A stretch of 64,000 bases of DNA. It comes from Oscillospiraceae bacterium. Lineage in GTDB: Bacteria; Bacillota; Clostridia; Oscillospirales; Oscillospiraceae. The stretch is taken from positions 44,978 to 108,977 of the forward strand of contig JAFWRM010000013.1 of NCBI GenBank assembly GCA_017519975.1, read 5' to 3'. Both the position numbers and the translations under genes were made by a program. Of this stretch, positions 41,399 through 49,320 are shown one piece after another. Each line of letters starts with the position of its first letter. Position 1 is the first letter of the stretch. The notes below the pieces were generated by a model. That model saw only the letters and a program-made list of their open reading frames with translations, searched no databases and was not told the origin of the DNA.

Positions 41399-43888
41399 TC
41401 ACATGTTCTGCTCCGTGCGGGTGATGAAGTCGTTCTGCAGGGCTTCGTCAAGGGTGACGAAGTAAGTGGAAAAGCCGGCGATGCGCACGATGAGATCCTT
41501 GTATTCCAGCGGATCCTTCTGGGCCTTGTGCAGCACTTCGGTGCTCACTACGTTGAACTGGACCTCCATGCCTCCCAGCCGGAAATAGGTGCTGATGAGG
41601 TTTTTCAGCTTTTCGGCGCCGGCGTCACCGCTGACGGAGGACGGTGTGAACCGGATGTTGAGCGCGTCGCCGTTGCAGAGGCGGTCGTGCGGCAGCTTCA
41701 GCGCGCTGCGCAGGTAGGCCGTGGGCCCATTCTTATCCAGCCCCTGGCGGGGCGAAATGGCGTCCGCAATGGGCTCTCCCGCTTTCCGCCCGTCCGGAGT
41801 CGCGCCAAGCATGGCGCCGAAGAACATATGGGCCGTAACGGTGAAGGTGCCGGCGGAGAAATTGCCCCGCGGGCCTGTGGCGGCGTTGGTATAGTCCGCA
41901 AAAAGGCCGAGCGCCCAGGCGGCGAGGTCATCCACCTCGTCGATGTCGTTGCCGTAGTGCGGGACCTCGTTGATGATCGTCTGGCGCAGCTCCTCATACC
42001 CTTCCCAATTGGCGTGAAGGGCGTCGTACATTTCCCGCAGAGTGACGGTCTTATCATCGAAGCACAGTTTTTTGATGGCCATCAGACTGTCGCCTACGTT
42101 GGCGGTACCGCAGGCCTGCAGCCCGGTACGGTTGTACTTTGCCCCGCCGGCAGCGGCGTCTTTCCCGGATTCCATGCATCCGGTCATCATCGAAGAGGCG
42201 GCCACGGAGGGGAAGTAATGGGAATAGGCAAGCTCGAACAGACAGTTCTGGGAGACCGCCCAGTCCAGGCAGTATTTCAGCTCTCTGGCAAAGGTCTCCC
42301 GGATCTCTTCGAAGCTGTCGTATTCATACAGCTTCTTGCAGGGAAGCGCTTTCTTGCCGGTCCTGGGGTTGACGCCGCCGTTGATGACCAGCTGCAGGAC
42401 TTCCATGATGCTCCATACGGAGTCCGTGCCCGTGTTGCCCGAGGCGGACCATTCGTTTCCGTTTCCGCCGGGCTCCACGCAGCCGACGATGCCATAATCG
42501 TACGCGTCCTCCCGGGAGAACCCGCAGCGCATCAGCAGAGGAATGATCCTGCTGTCGTTCTGTAGCTGAGGCATGCCGCCGCTGATCTTGCTGGATTCGA
42601 TGGCGAGCCGCCAGATGTCCGGCGGCGTGTTTGGGTGGATGCGCAGGGCGACGGTGGGGTCGGTAAGGTGCATCCTGCCGTAGGTCTGAAGGAAGCAGTA
42701 GGTGGCGGGGTTGGAGTCGTCCGAGCCGTCCGGCCGGCATCCGCCGAGGGTGAGCACGATGCCGCCCGTAGCCGTCATGGCCTTATAGATGGACATGTAG
42801 GCGTTCATACCGGACCGGTTGAGTTCGATGACGCGCTTGTTGTTCAGCATGATGCCGTGAACGACGATGATGTCGCACAGACGAAGAACGAACGCGTCGG
42901 TATATTCCTGGGCAAGTTCCGCGGTGATGGAACCGTCCTCCAGCTGCGCTGCCAGCAGCCGGCCGACCGCCTTGTCGATACGACCCATGGACTGCCCGTG
43001 CTGCTGGGCGTCCGTTACGAGAAGAAGCTCATACAGAATGCAGGTCTGGAGCCCCTCCCAGTAAGTGCGCGCGGGATTCTCCATGATCCAGTCGAGAGAA
43101 TCCGCCATGCGCATCAGTTCGTCACGGCGCGCGGGATCGGCTGCGGAGGCTGCCTTTTCCCGGCAGGCGGCAGCGTATCTTTTCGCCAGAAGAATGGCTG
43201 CGTCGCAGACCCGGACCATGGCGTGGTAGAACAGATGCTTTTCCGCCCAGTCACCGGAGATCCTGCCCCGGTGCTCTTCGATCTTCGTCAGAGCCTGACG
43301 CCGGACCTCTCCGAAGCCGACGTTCACCGCGCGATCGAAATTGGCGATGTAATGACCCTGGATCCCCTGGCGGATGCAGGTGTAGCCGGGGTCGAATTTT
43401 CCGGGGCCGGAAAGAACGCTGCCGTTGCCGTAGCCATCCCAGATGTCGTCGGGAAAGTAACCTTCGACCACCTTGCTGATGGTCTGATTTTCCCACACGT
43501 CACAGGCTTCGGCAAGAATGTCCCGCTGCTCGTCCGTCATGGTCACGGCGCCGCCGGACTGCCAGGCCTCCTTGAAGGTAGCTTCGTCGATGATGCCGCG
43601 GATCCAGGCTACGCTGCTGTCTACATACAGACACATGGCACGCTCATCCGGGCCGGGCGTGCCTACGAAGATGTCATCGTCGAAAACGTTGATCTCCCGT
43701 GTCCCCGCCCACGCCAGCAGAGCGCCCGACCGCTTCAGCAGAGGGTGCTCCGTGGGATGAGTTTTATAATAGTCCGTGTAGATCTTTGTCCTTTCCGTGT
43801 TGATCCTGATGAGATTTCCCTGCGTAAAGGCATCCCGTTTTTTCCGCAGATGCTGGATGCGTTCGGAGACCGGAGCAAAGGAAAACAT
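41399..43888 (-). CDS. Glycyl radical enzyme (PFL-like family)
   Basis: An 829-residue enzyme. The active-site Cys lies in GIVGCVEPGGNGNEW (about residue 468), as in the dehydratase/lyase branch where GCVE is followed by the substrate pocket. The radical site is RIAGFSTYF about 27 residues from the C-terminus (near residue 803). ATG 43888 has GGAGGT upstream; the longer frame is not needed. Relatives include glycerol and propanediol dehydratases, choline lyase, hydroxyproline dehydratase and isethionate lyase. No activating radical-SAM enzyme is adjacent, so it must be supplied from elsewhere. The substrate class cannot be decided by eye. Confidence 0.88.
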   Translation of the reverse strand: MFSFAPVSERIQHLRKKRDAFTQGNLIRINTERTKIYTDYYKTHPTEHPLLKRSGALLAWAGTREINVFDDDIFVGTPGPDERAMCLYVDSSVAWIRGIIDEATFKEAWQSGGAVTMTDEQRDILAEACDVWENQTISKVVEGYFPDDIWDGYGNGSVLSGPGKFDPGYTCIRQGIQGHYIANFDRAVNVGFGEVRRQALTKIEEHRGRISGDWAEKHLFYHAMVRVCDAAILLAKRYAAACREKAASAADPARRDELMRMADSLDWIMENPARTYWEGLQTCILYELLLVTDAQQHGQSMGRIDKAVGRLLAAQLEDGSITAELAQEYTDAFVLRLCDIIVVHGIMLNNKRVIELNRSGMNAYMSIYKAMTATGGIVLTLGGCRPDGSDDSNPATYCFLQTYGRMHLTDPTVALRIHPNTPPDIWRLAIESSKISGGMPQLQNDSRIIPLLMRCGFSREDAYDYGIVGCVEPGGNGNEWSASGNTGTDSVWSIMEVLQLVINGGVNPRTGKKALPCKKLYEYDSFEEIRETFARELKYCLDWAVSQNCLFELAYSHYFPSVAASSMMTGCMESGKDAAAGGAKYNRTGLQACGTANVGDSLMAIKKLCFDDKTVTLREMYDALHANWEGYEELRQTIINEVPHYGNDIDEVDDLAAWALGLFADYTNAATGPRGNFSAGTFTVTAHMFFGAMLGATPDGRKAGEPIADAISPRQGLDKNGPTAYLRSALKLPHDRLCNGDALNIRFTPSSVSGDAGAEKLKNLISTYFRLGGMEVQFNVVSTEVLHKAQKDPLEYKDLIVRIAGFSTYFVTLDEALQNDFITRTEQNM

Positions 43889-43983
43889 ATGCTTTACCTC
43901 CTGTAAAAGAAATGATAGGCCGCATGCTGTGACGGCAGCCGGCCGGACACGGCGGAAAGGCCGTGTGCCATTCATCCACGATC

Positions 43984-44013
43984 ATCTTATCATTTCGGAC
44001 AGGGGTGGGACAA
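43984..44013 (-). promoter_or_regulatory. Probable promoter of the glycyl radical enzyme gene
   Basis: Minus-strand TTGTCC (44008-44013) and TAAGAT (43984-43989) with an 18-bp spacer, about 95 bases before the start codon. The match is moderate, which fits a regulated gene. Confidence 0.45.
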
Positions 44014-44034
44014 TCGGCTGGTCATTCCGATAAA

Positions 44035-44065
44035 GAAGAGCCATAACCCGAGGTTATGGCTCTTC
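44035..44065. terminator. Hairpin between His-rich and glycyl radical enzyme genes
   Basis: A 14-bp perfect stem GAAGAGCCATAACC/GGTTATGGCTCTTC with a 3-nt loop lies just after the His-rich gene's stop codon on the minus strand. It probably terminates that gene and isolates the glycyl radical enzyme promoter. Confidence 0.8.
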
Positions 44066-44080
44066 GCAAACCGTGTGGAC

Positions 44081-44491
44081 TCAGTCTTTGGGGCTCTTCA
44101 GCAGAGAGAGGGCTTCTTCCAGGCGGTCGTTGCCCTCGTTGAAGCTGGAAACGCCCAGATGGAGCAGCCGGGCTTCCTCCGTTCTGCCCTCCGCCTCCAG
44201 CTGATGGGCCATTTCGTGGATCTCCGAGGCGTGCTCGCGATTGTGGTCGAGCATATAGCTCAGAAGGACGATGGTCCTCTCGGAGGTGGAGGCGTCGCCA
44301 TGGGCGTGTGTGTGTTCGCCGTGCTCTCCGAAATGCTCATGGGGATGTTCGTGCTCATGCACGTGCACGTGGGAATGCCCGTGCGTATGGGTCGTGCCAT
44401 CCGCGTGGGTATGGGTGTGGGTATGCTCGTGGGCGTGTTCGTGGCTGTGGCAGCCGGCGCCCTCATGTTCGTGTTCTTCATGCATTGCCAT
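44081..44491 (-). CDS. His-rich metal-binding protein with conserved helical C-terminus
   Basis: A 136-residue protein. Residues 1-66 contain more than twenty-five His, mostly as H-x-H and H-E-H pairs with Thr and Glu (HSHEHAHEHTHTHTHADG), a probable Ni, Co or Zn store. Residues 70-136 form an amphipathic helical domain beginning RTIVLLSYMLDHNREHASEI, typical of a small clostridial family of His-rich proteins. The low-complexity part is under coding constraint, because the same DNA has a repetitive pattern only in this frame. It could supply metal to a metalloenzyme; no metal transporter or nickel-enzyme gene is adjacent. Confidence 0.75.
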   Translation of the reverse strand: MAMHEEHEHEGAGCHSHEHAHEHTHTHTHADGTTHTHGHSHVHVHEHEHPHEHFGEHGEHTHAHGDASTSERTIVLLSYMLDHNREHASEIHEMAHQLEAEGRTEEARLLHLGVSSFNEGNDRLEEALSLLKSPKD

Positions 44492-44601
44492 GGGTGAGGC
44501 CTCCGTTTCAGATGATCTCCGGCATTGCAGGCCGGCGAGAGACGCCGCGCCGGCGTACGTCTCTGAAAAACAGAATATCCTCTCCGGCGCCGGTCTTCAA
44601 G

Positions 44602-44662
44602 CCTCCCCCGGGGTTTTTTTCAGAAAATATGATAATAGAACCCCCGGGGAGGGTTTTTTCAA
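44602..44662 (+). terminator. Inverted repeat with two T-runs before the methyltransferase gene
   Basis: CCTCCCCCGGGGTTTTTTT and, about 20 bases on, CCCCCGGGGAGGGTTTTTT form inverted copies, each with its own small CCCCGGGG dyad and T-run. Either copy could form a weak terminator for read-through from outside, or the pair could form one larger stem. Confidence 0.4.
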
Positions 44663-44719
44663 AGACGCACCTGTGGTATGGTCAGACGGAAAAAGATTAT
44701 TTGACAAGGAGAATGCGGA

Positions 44720-46294
44720 ATGCGGGACAGGGAACGGACGACGGAAACGCTGAAAACGCTCACGTCCTACTGGACGGACCGGGCACACAGCTACAGTGAG
44801 CAGAACATGGAAGAGATGAACGACTGGCGGCGTGAGGCGTGGCGGAACATGATCCTGGCCAACGCGCCGAAGAAAGAACGGCTGCGCGTGCTGGACGTCG
44901 GGACAGGCCCGGGTTTTTTTGCCATGAATCTTGCGCTGGCGGGCCACGAGGTCACGGCAGTGGACGTGACGGAGCATATGATCTACCACGCCGCGGCCAA
45001 CGCGAAGGCCTATGGGGCGCAGGTCAATTTCATCCTTCACAGGGGCGAGTTCCTTCCTTTTGAGGATGGCAGTTTCGATCTGGTCGTCAGTCGGAACGTG
45101 CTGTGGAATCTGGAGTATCCGGAACAGGCGCTGGCCGAGTGGACACGGGTCCTGGCGCCGGGGGGACGGATGGTTTACTTTGACGCCAACTGGTATCTGT
45201 ATCTGTTTGATGAGGATATGCGCAGGCAGAGGGATCAGCTGCGGGAGGAATTCCGGGAGAGACATCCGGAACTGAAAGAGAAGACCTGGGACCTTGGTCC
45301 GAAAAGGGTCTCCGAGCTGGAACAGGCGGCGCTTGTACTGCCTTTGTCCAGGCAGAAACGGCCGGAATGGGATCGCAGGATCCTGGAAAAGATCGGCATG
45401 CGTGTGATGCAGATCGACGAGCGGGTCGGAGCGACGCTGCAGGATCCGGCCGAGTACGAACGGGACCGGCCGACGCCCATTTTCATGGTGTGCGCGGAAA
45501 AGAAGCCGGAGGATCCGCGGGAAACGACGATCACACAGGACGAGATCAACGAAGAGTGGACGGTCCGCTCCGACAATTACAACAATTACGTGGTGGAGGA
45601 ATTCGCGACGGGGCGGCCGGAAAAGTGGCTGGAGGTCATTGAAGCCAACGCCCCGGCCGATCGGCCGCTGCGGGTGCTGGACGCCGGCTGCGGACCCGGG
45701 TTTTTCTCCGTTCTGCTTTCACGGGCAGGACATGACGTGACCGGCGTGGACGGATCGGAGGGAATGCTTGCCCATGCCCGGGAGAATGCCGGCCGGTTTG
45801 GCGTCCGCCCGGAACTGATCCAGGGAGATTTTGGAAACCTTCCCTTTGAGGACGGTACGTTCGATCTGGTCGTCAGCCGAAATGTGACCCATATCATCCG
45901 GGAGCATCTCCGCGTATACGGGGAATGGCTTCGGGTCCTGAAACCCGGCGGCGTGCTCCTGATCTTTGACGCGAACTGGCATCTGCCGTATCAGCCCGGT
46001 CCGGTGCGGGAGGAAGCCATGAGGCGGGAACGGGAAGGACTGGAAAAATACGGACGGGGATATACCTACGACGGATCTTATGAATACATCGGCAGCGATC
46101 TTGAACCGGAAAATTATCGGGTATTCGGAAAGGCGCAGCGGCCTGACTTTGACGTGGGAGTTCTCCGTCAGCTCCCCTGTACGGACATAGTCTTCGACCG
46201 CGATGTGACTGCGGAACTGTGGAGCGAGAAGGAAAAGCTCTTTTACGGTGCCACGCCGCTGTACATGCTGCGTGCCGTCCGACGGAAGGACTGA
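44720..46294 (+). CDS. Double-domain SAM-dependent methyltransferase
   Basis: A 524-residue protein made of two class I methyltransferase domains of about 255 residues. The SAM-binding motif appears twice: VLDVGTGPGFFAMNLALAGH and VLDAGCGPGFFSVLLSRAGH. In each half it is followed by an acidic strand end (VDVTEHM, VDGSEGM) and by LPFEDGTFDLVVSRNV or the near-identical counterpart. The two halves are clearly an internal duplication. Methyltransferases of this type act on small molecules. AAGGAG lies before ATG 44720. The closest neighbours give no pathway. Confidence 0.82.
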   Translation: MRDRERTTETLKTLTSYWTDRAHSYSEQNMEEMNDWRREAWRNMILANAPKKERLRVLDVGTGPGFFAMNLALAGHEVTAVDVTEHMIYHAAANAKAYGAQVNFILHRGEFLPFEDGSFDLVVSRNVLWNLEYPEQALAEWTRVLAPGGRMVYFDANWYLYLFDEDMRRQRDQLREEFRERHPELKEKTWDLGPKRVSELEQAALVLPLSRQKRPEWDRRILEKIGMRVMQIDERVGATLQDPAEYERDRPTPIFMVCAEKKPEDPRETTITQDEINEEWTVRSDNYNNYVVEEFATGRPEKWLEVIEANAPADRPLRVLDAGCGPGFFSVLLSRAGHDVTGVDGSEGMLAHARENAGRFGVRPELIQGDFGNLPFEDGTFDLVVSRNVTHIIREHLRVYGEWLRVLKPGGVLLIFDANWHLPYQPGPVREEAMRREREGLEKYGRGYTYDGSYEYIGSDLEPENYRVFGKAQRPDFDVGVLRQLPCTDIVFDRDVTAELWSEKEKLFYGATPLYMLRAVRRKD

Positions 46295-46336
46295 AAAAAC
46301 GCCGGCGTGACCTTTCAGGCCATGCCGGCGTTTTTT
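46294..46336. terminator. Bidirectional terminator
   Basis: A 13-bp stem AAAAAACGCCGGC/GCCGGCGTTTTTT with a 17-nt loop follows the methyltransferase stop directly and also faces the convergent CBM gene. Confidence 0.85.
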
Positions 46337-46413
46337 CACGGATGTTTCGATGGAGCGCCGGGACAGTTTTAAACGAAATGCGTCTGGATCGTTATCGGAG
46401 CGGAGGACCGTTG

Positions 46414-47688
46414 TTACGGCCGGCCGCCGAAACCTCCGGGCTGTCCGCCCATCATGCCTCCGGGCTGTCCGCCCATCTGACCGCCCATCATGCCGCCGCC
46501 CATCATCTGATTGGAAATGGTGCTGATCTGCGTTCCGTTGACGGTGACCGTTCCTCCGGTGAAGCTGCAGCTTCCGTCATAGTCGAAGGGAGACTGAGCG
46601 GAGATGTCGATACTGCCTCCGGTGATGACGAGATCGCCGTTGGAATCGATGGCGTCCGTATCGCCGGCCCCCATGGTGATGGAGATGTCACCGCCGTTGA
46701 TCTCGATCCGGATGGGCATCGAATCCGACTTCTGGCCTGCGTTGATGCCGTCATCCGTGGCACGGATGCTGACGGCGCCGTCGTTGATGATCACCTGCGT
46801 TGCTTCGATCCCCTCGCCCGCGGAAATTGTGAGAGTTCCTCCGCTGACCGTTGTGCTTGTTGTGGCGTGGATCCCGTCGTCGCCGGCCTGAATGGCAAAG
46901 GACCCGCCTTCGATCGCTATGGATCCCACCGTGTCGTCGTCGTTGTTTTCGGCGTGCAGACCATCGTTTGCCGCGTTCAGAACATAGGTGCCGTCGCAGG
47001 CGGATATGCTGTTGTGTGCTTTTACGGCGGTATCCTCCGCGGTAATGTTCCACGTTCCGCCGGTAAGCTTGAGATCGTCGTTGCTTCGGACGCCGTCGCC
47101 CGCAGAGCTGACGGTCACGGATCCCAGGCCGTTCAGGACCAGATCATCCCGGGAAAAGATCGCCGCATCCTCATCCACGGTAAACGTACTGCTGACGGTC
47201 AGGAAGTTCTCACTGCCCTCGGCGGAAGTGACAAACACCTTATCGGCGTTTTCCACCAGGATGCAGGGCTGATGTGCGTTGACGATGCTGACGCCGTTCA
47301 GAACCAGCTGCACCTTGTCTTCATCGCCGGCGTTGACGACGATCGTCGCGTTTTCGGCGCTTCCCGTGACGACATAGACGCCAGCTTCGGTAACCGTTAC
47401 TGTTTCGCCATCCGTTACCTTGACAGAGGTCGCCTCGCTCAGATCGGCCGTCTGGGCCAGATCACGTGATGTAAACAATTCCTCATTTTCGGAACCGGTA
47501 TCCGCCGTGCTTTCAGCGCCGGTTCCGGCTGCAGACGCGGGCGCGGAGGTCACCGTTTCCACGGTTCCTGAGCTCTGTGCCGCGGCGTTTTCCGTGACGG
47601 AGGAGACTCCGCATCCGGCCAGCATGAGCAGCATTGCCGCAGCCGTGATCGCGGCGGCCGCTGCCGGGAGTTTTTTTCTTATGTTCAT
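46414..47688 (-). CDS. Secreted lipoprotein with carbohydrate-binding DUF4353-type repeats
   Basis: A 424-residue lipoprotein with lipobox LMLAGC (C26). A region of acidic repeats follows, rich in DDGI, GDGV and AENND with regular spacing (for example SAGDGVRSNDDLKLTGG and QAGDDGIHATTS), the pattern of DUF4353 carbohydrate-binding domains, likely a right-handed parallel beta-helix. The C-terminus is a Gly/Met-rich tail (GQMGGQPGGMMGG). ATG 47688 fits GGGGATACTG upstream. It is the last gene of an operon with VTC-domain and DUF4956 genes, a well-known trio in Clostridia, often with a CotH-like protein. Confidence 0.82.
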   Translation of the reverse strand: MNIRKKLPAAAAAITAAAMLLMLAGCGVSSVTENAAAQSSGTVETVTSAPASAAGTGAESTADTGSENEELFTSRDLAQTADLSEATSVKVTDGETVTVTEAGVYVVTGSAENATIVVNAGDEDKVQLVLNGVSIVNAHQPCILVENADKVFVTSAEGSENFLTVSSTFTVDEDAAIFSRDDLVLNGLGSVTVSSAGDGVRSNDDLKLTGGTWNITAEDTAVKAHNSISACDGTYVLNAANDGLHAENNDDDTVGSIAIEGGSFAIQAGDDGIHATTSTTVSGGTLTISAGEGIEATQVIINDGAVSIRATDDGINAGQKSDSMPIRIEINGGDISITMGAGDTDAIDSNGDLVITGGSIDISAQSPFDYDGSCSFTGGTVTVNGTQISTISNQMMGGGMMGGQMGGQPGGMMGGQPGGFGGRP

Positions 47689-47713
47689 AACAGTATCCCC
47701 ACTTTCCGTTGAA

Positions 47714-48385
47714 TCAAAGCTGATTTGTCTGTTCCGCATAGGGAAGGATCGAGATCTCGAGATTGCCGTTTCTGGTGCGAAGCTCGTCGATGAAGGCTTT
47801 CTCTTCTTTCGGCTCCTTCATCTGGATCTTATAGGACAGACGGAACATGCTGCCCATGCCGGTGGTCTTTACGCCGACGTTTTCCGCCTTCTTCAGATAA
47901 CGGGCGAAGGCGTCGTCGAATGCACCGCCGTACTCCAGAGTTTCCGGAACGGTGATCTTCAGGAGCTGCTCCTCACCCACGCCTCTGTGCTCGAAAAGAT
48001 GCGTGTGGCTGAGAGCAAGAAACAGAACGGCCATGGCAAGAAGAATGATCACGCCGTAGGCGACGTAACCCATGCCGAAGGCGATGCCGGAGCCCATGGC
48101 TATCAGAATGGCGGCGATCTCGTCCGCGCTGCCTTGTGCCGAACGGAAGCGGATCAGACCGAAGGCGCCGCCGATGGCGACCCCTGCGCCGATATTGCCG
48201 TTCACAAAGGTGATCACCGCGCTTACCACGAAGGGGATCATCGCGCTTACGATGAAAAATCTTTTCGTGGAACGGACGCGATAACTCATGATCCAGGAAT
48301 AGAGGAATCCGGAAACGAGGGCGGCCGCCGCCATCAGAAAAAACTGAGCCGGCGTGACCGTAACAGAGTAGATGGAATCAAACAT
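47714..48385 (-). CDS. DUF4956 membrane protein
   Basis: A 223-residue membrane protein with about four hydrophobic helices in the first half (AQFFLMAAAALVSGFLYSW, FFIVSAMIPFVVSAVITFV and others) and the signature GVAIGGAFGLIRFRSAQGSADEI, diagnostic for DUF4956. The C-terminal half is soluble (DAFARYLKKAENVGVKTTGM). GGAGA lies before ATG 48385, 13 bases after the VTC-domain gene. The family is almost always next to VTC-domain polymerase genes and probably works with them at the membrane. Confidence 0.88.
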   Translation of the reverse strand: MFDSIYSVTVTPAQFFLMAAAALVSGFLYSWIMSYRVRSTKRFFIVSAMIPFVVSAVITFVNGNIGAGVAIGGAFGLIRFRSAQGSADEIAAILIAMGSGIAFGMGYVAYGVIILLAMAVLFLALSHTHLFEHRGVGEEQLLKITVPETLEYGGAFDDAFARYLKKAENVGVKTTGMGSMFRLSYKIQMKEPKEEKAFIDELRTRNGNLEISILPYAEQTNQL

Positions 48386-48398
48386 GCTGCTTCTCCTT

Positions 48399-49133
48399 TC
48401 ATGCGGCACCGGGCAATTCCGGGCCGGCACATACGATGGTTTTTGGCTGCGTTCGGATCATTTCCCGCCGATAGGCCTCTCCGTATTTCGAAAAGCTGCT
48501 TTTGAAGATCTCCCCGGCGCTGAGGATCGAGGAGAGCCAGAGGGGCAGCGCACCCTGGACCTTGATCTCCAGAATGCTCCAGCCGTCGTCCAGCAGGGGC
48601 TTGCCGTCCAGGGAGCCTGTCAGCGTGAGGTCCTCCATCCGGTAGCGCGGACAACGGTCGATCGTCAGCCGCAGATCGCCTCCGGGCTCGAAATAGGCTT
48701 CCCGGTCATAGACGACGAGACAGACGGGAACAAGCGGCCGGTAATGATCGCGAAAACAGGCGAGCTCCTTCTGGATCTGACCGCTGCCCAGAGTGTCGAT
48801 TCCGGCAAAAAACCGGGAAACGTCCGGAACGGTCGACTGGACACGCCGCTTGTACACGACGCCCTCATATTTCCGCTTCAGCTCCAGAAAGACCGGGGTC
48901 TGCTCCGTCGCGGGTCCGTAGGAACGAAGCCGGATCTTTTCCTTGTATTCCTGCGCGTCCAGACTTGCGCGGATCAGCCGGAAGGATGGGGTATCATAAT
49001 AAAGAGATGCGATCGACGTCAGACCATATCCGTCGAGCCGCATGCGGCCTTCAAGACGTCGGCGGAAAAGATCCGTCTGCCAGGGATTCAGGAGATATTT
49101 CATCTCATATCGCTGCATGACCGAAATTGCCAT
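48399..49133 (-). CDS. VTC-domain protein (polyphosphate polymerase-like)
   Basis: A 244-residue protein with the VTC catalytic-tunnel residues visible: an N-terminal YEMKYLL, paired basic residues in LRSYG and ELKRKYEGVVYKRR, and a C-terminal EIKVQG. These strands form the polymerase tunnel of polyphosphate synthases. ATG 49133 follows GGAGG with an eight-base gap. It is the first gene of the operon with DUF4956 and the CBM lipoprotein. The VTC domain may make polyphosphate or act on another anionic polymer at the membrane. Confidence 0.85.
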   Translation of the reverse strand: MAISVMQRYEMKYLLNPWQTDLFRRRLEGRMRLDGYGLTSIASLYYDTPSFRLIRASLDAQEYKEKIRLRSYGPATEQTPVFLELKRKYEGVVYKRRVQSTVPDVSRFFAGIDTLGSGQIQKELACFRDHYRPLVPVCLVVYDREAYFEPGGDLRLTIDRCPRYRMEDLTLTGSLDGKPLLDDGWSILEIKVQGALPLWLSSILSAGEIFKSSFSKYGEAYRREMIRTQPKTIVCAGPELPGAA

Positions 49134-49180
49134 TGCTGTCGCCTCCTGCCTTTTGATGGACCAAGAATAACCGGGAAAGC

Positions 49181-49196
49181 TTGAATGAAAATTGAA
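49181..49196 (-). promoter_or_regulatory. Direct-repeat box TTCAA-N6-TTCAA upstream of the VTC operon
   Basis: On the minus strand the sequence reads TTCAATTTTCATTCAA, two TTCAA units with an 11-bp period, 48 bases upstream of the VTC start codon, with TATTCT about ten bases downstream as possible -10. The same box occurs at 53962-53977 and 55955-55970. OmpR/PhoB-type regulators bind such tandem repeats at the -35 position. Confidence 0.6.
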
Positions 49197-49242
49197 GGAT
49201 CCCATGTTTTTGAAGAAATCGACGGCAATGAAAAACCGGCGG

Positions 49243-49271
49243 TTGTGCGCGGACAGCATTTATGATATAGT
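49243..49271 (+). promoter_or_regulatory. Promoter of the second UroD-like gene
   Basis: TTGTGC (49243-49248), 17-bp spacer and TATAGT (49266-49271), 49 bases before ATG 49321. It is divergent from the VTC operon box. Confidence 0.6.
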
Positions 49272-49320
49272 ACTTCACGGAAAATAAGCCCCCATAAAAC
49301 TGGAGCAAAGGAGTTTGAAC

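Noticed and set aside
42635..43906. 423-codon plus-strand open frame antisense to the glycyl radical enzyme
   Set aside because: It is explained by codon bias of the real minus-strand gene, which has all family motifs.
44271..44799. Low-complexity plus-strand frames rich in Cys, Val, Trp and Arg
   Set aside because: They are antisense to the His-rich coding region; the repetitive His codons create the apparent frames.
46219..47469. 416-codon plus-strand open frame opposite the CBM lipoprotein
   Set aside because: It starts within the methyltransferase gene and lacks motifs; the minus strand has a lipobox and regular repeats.
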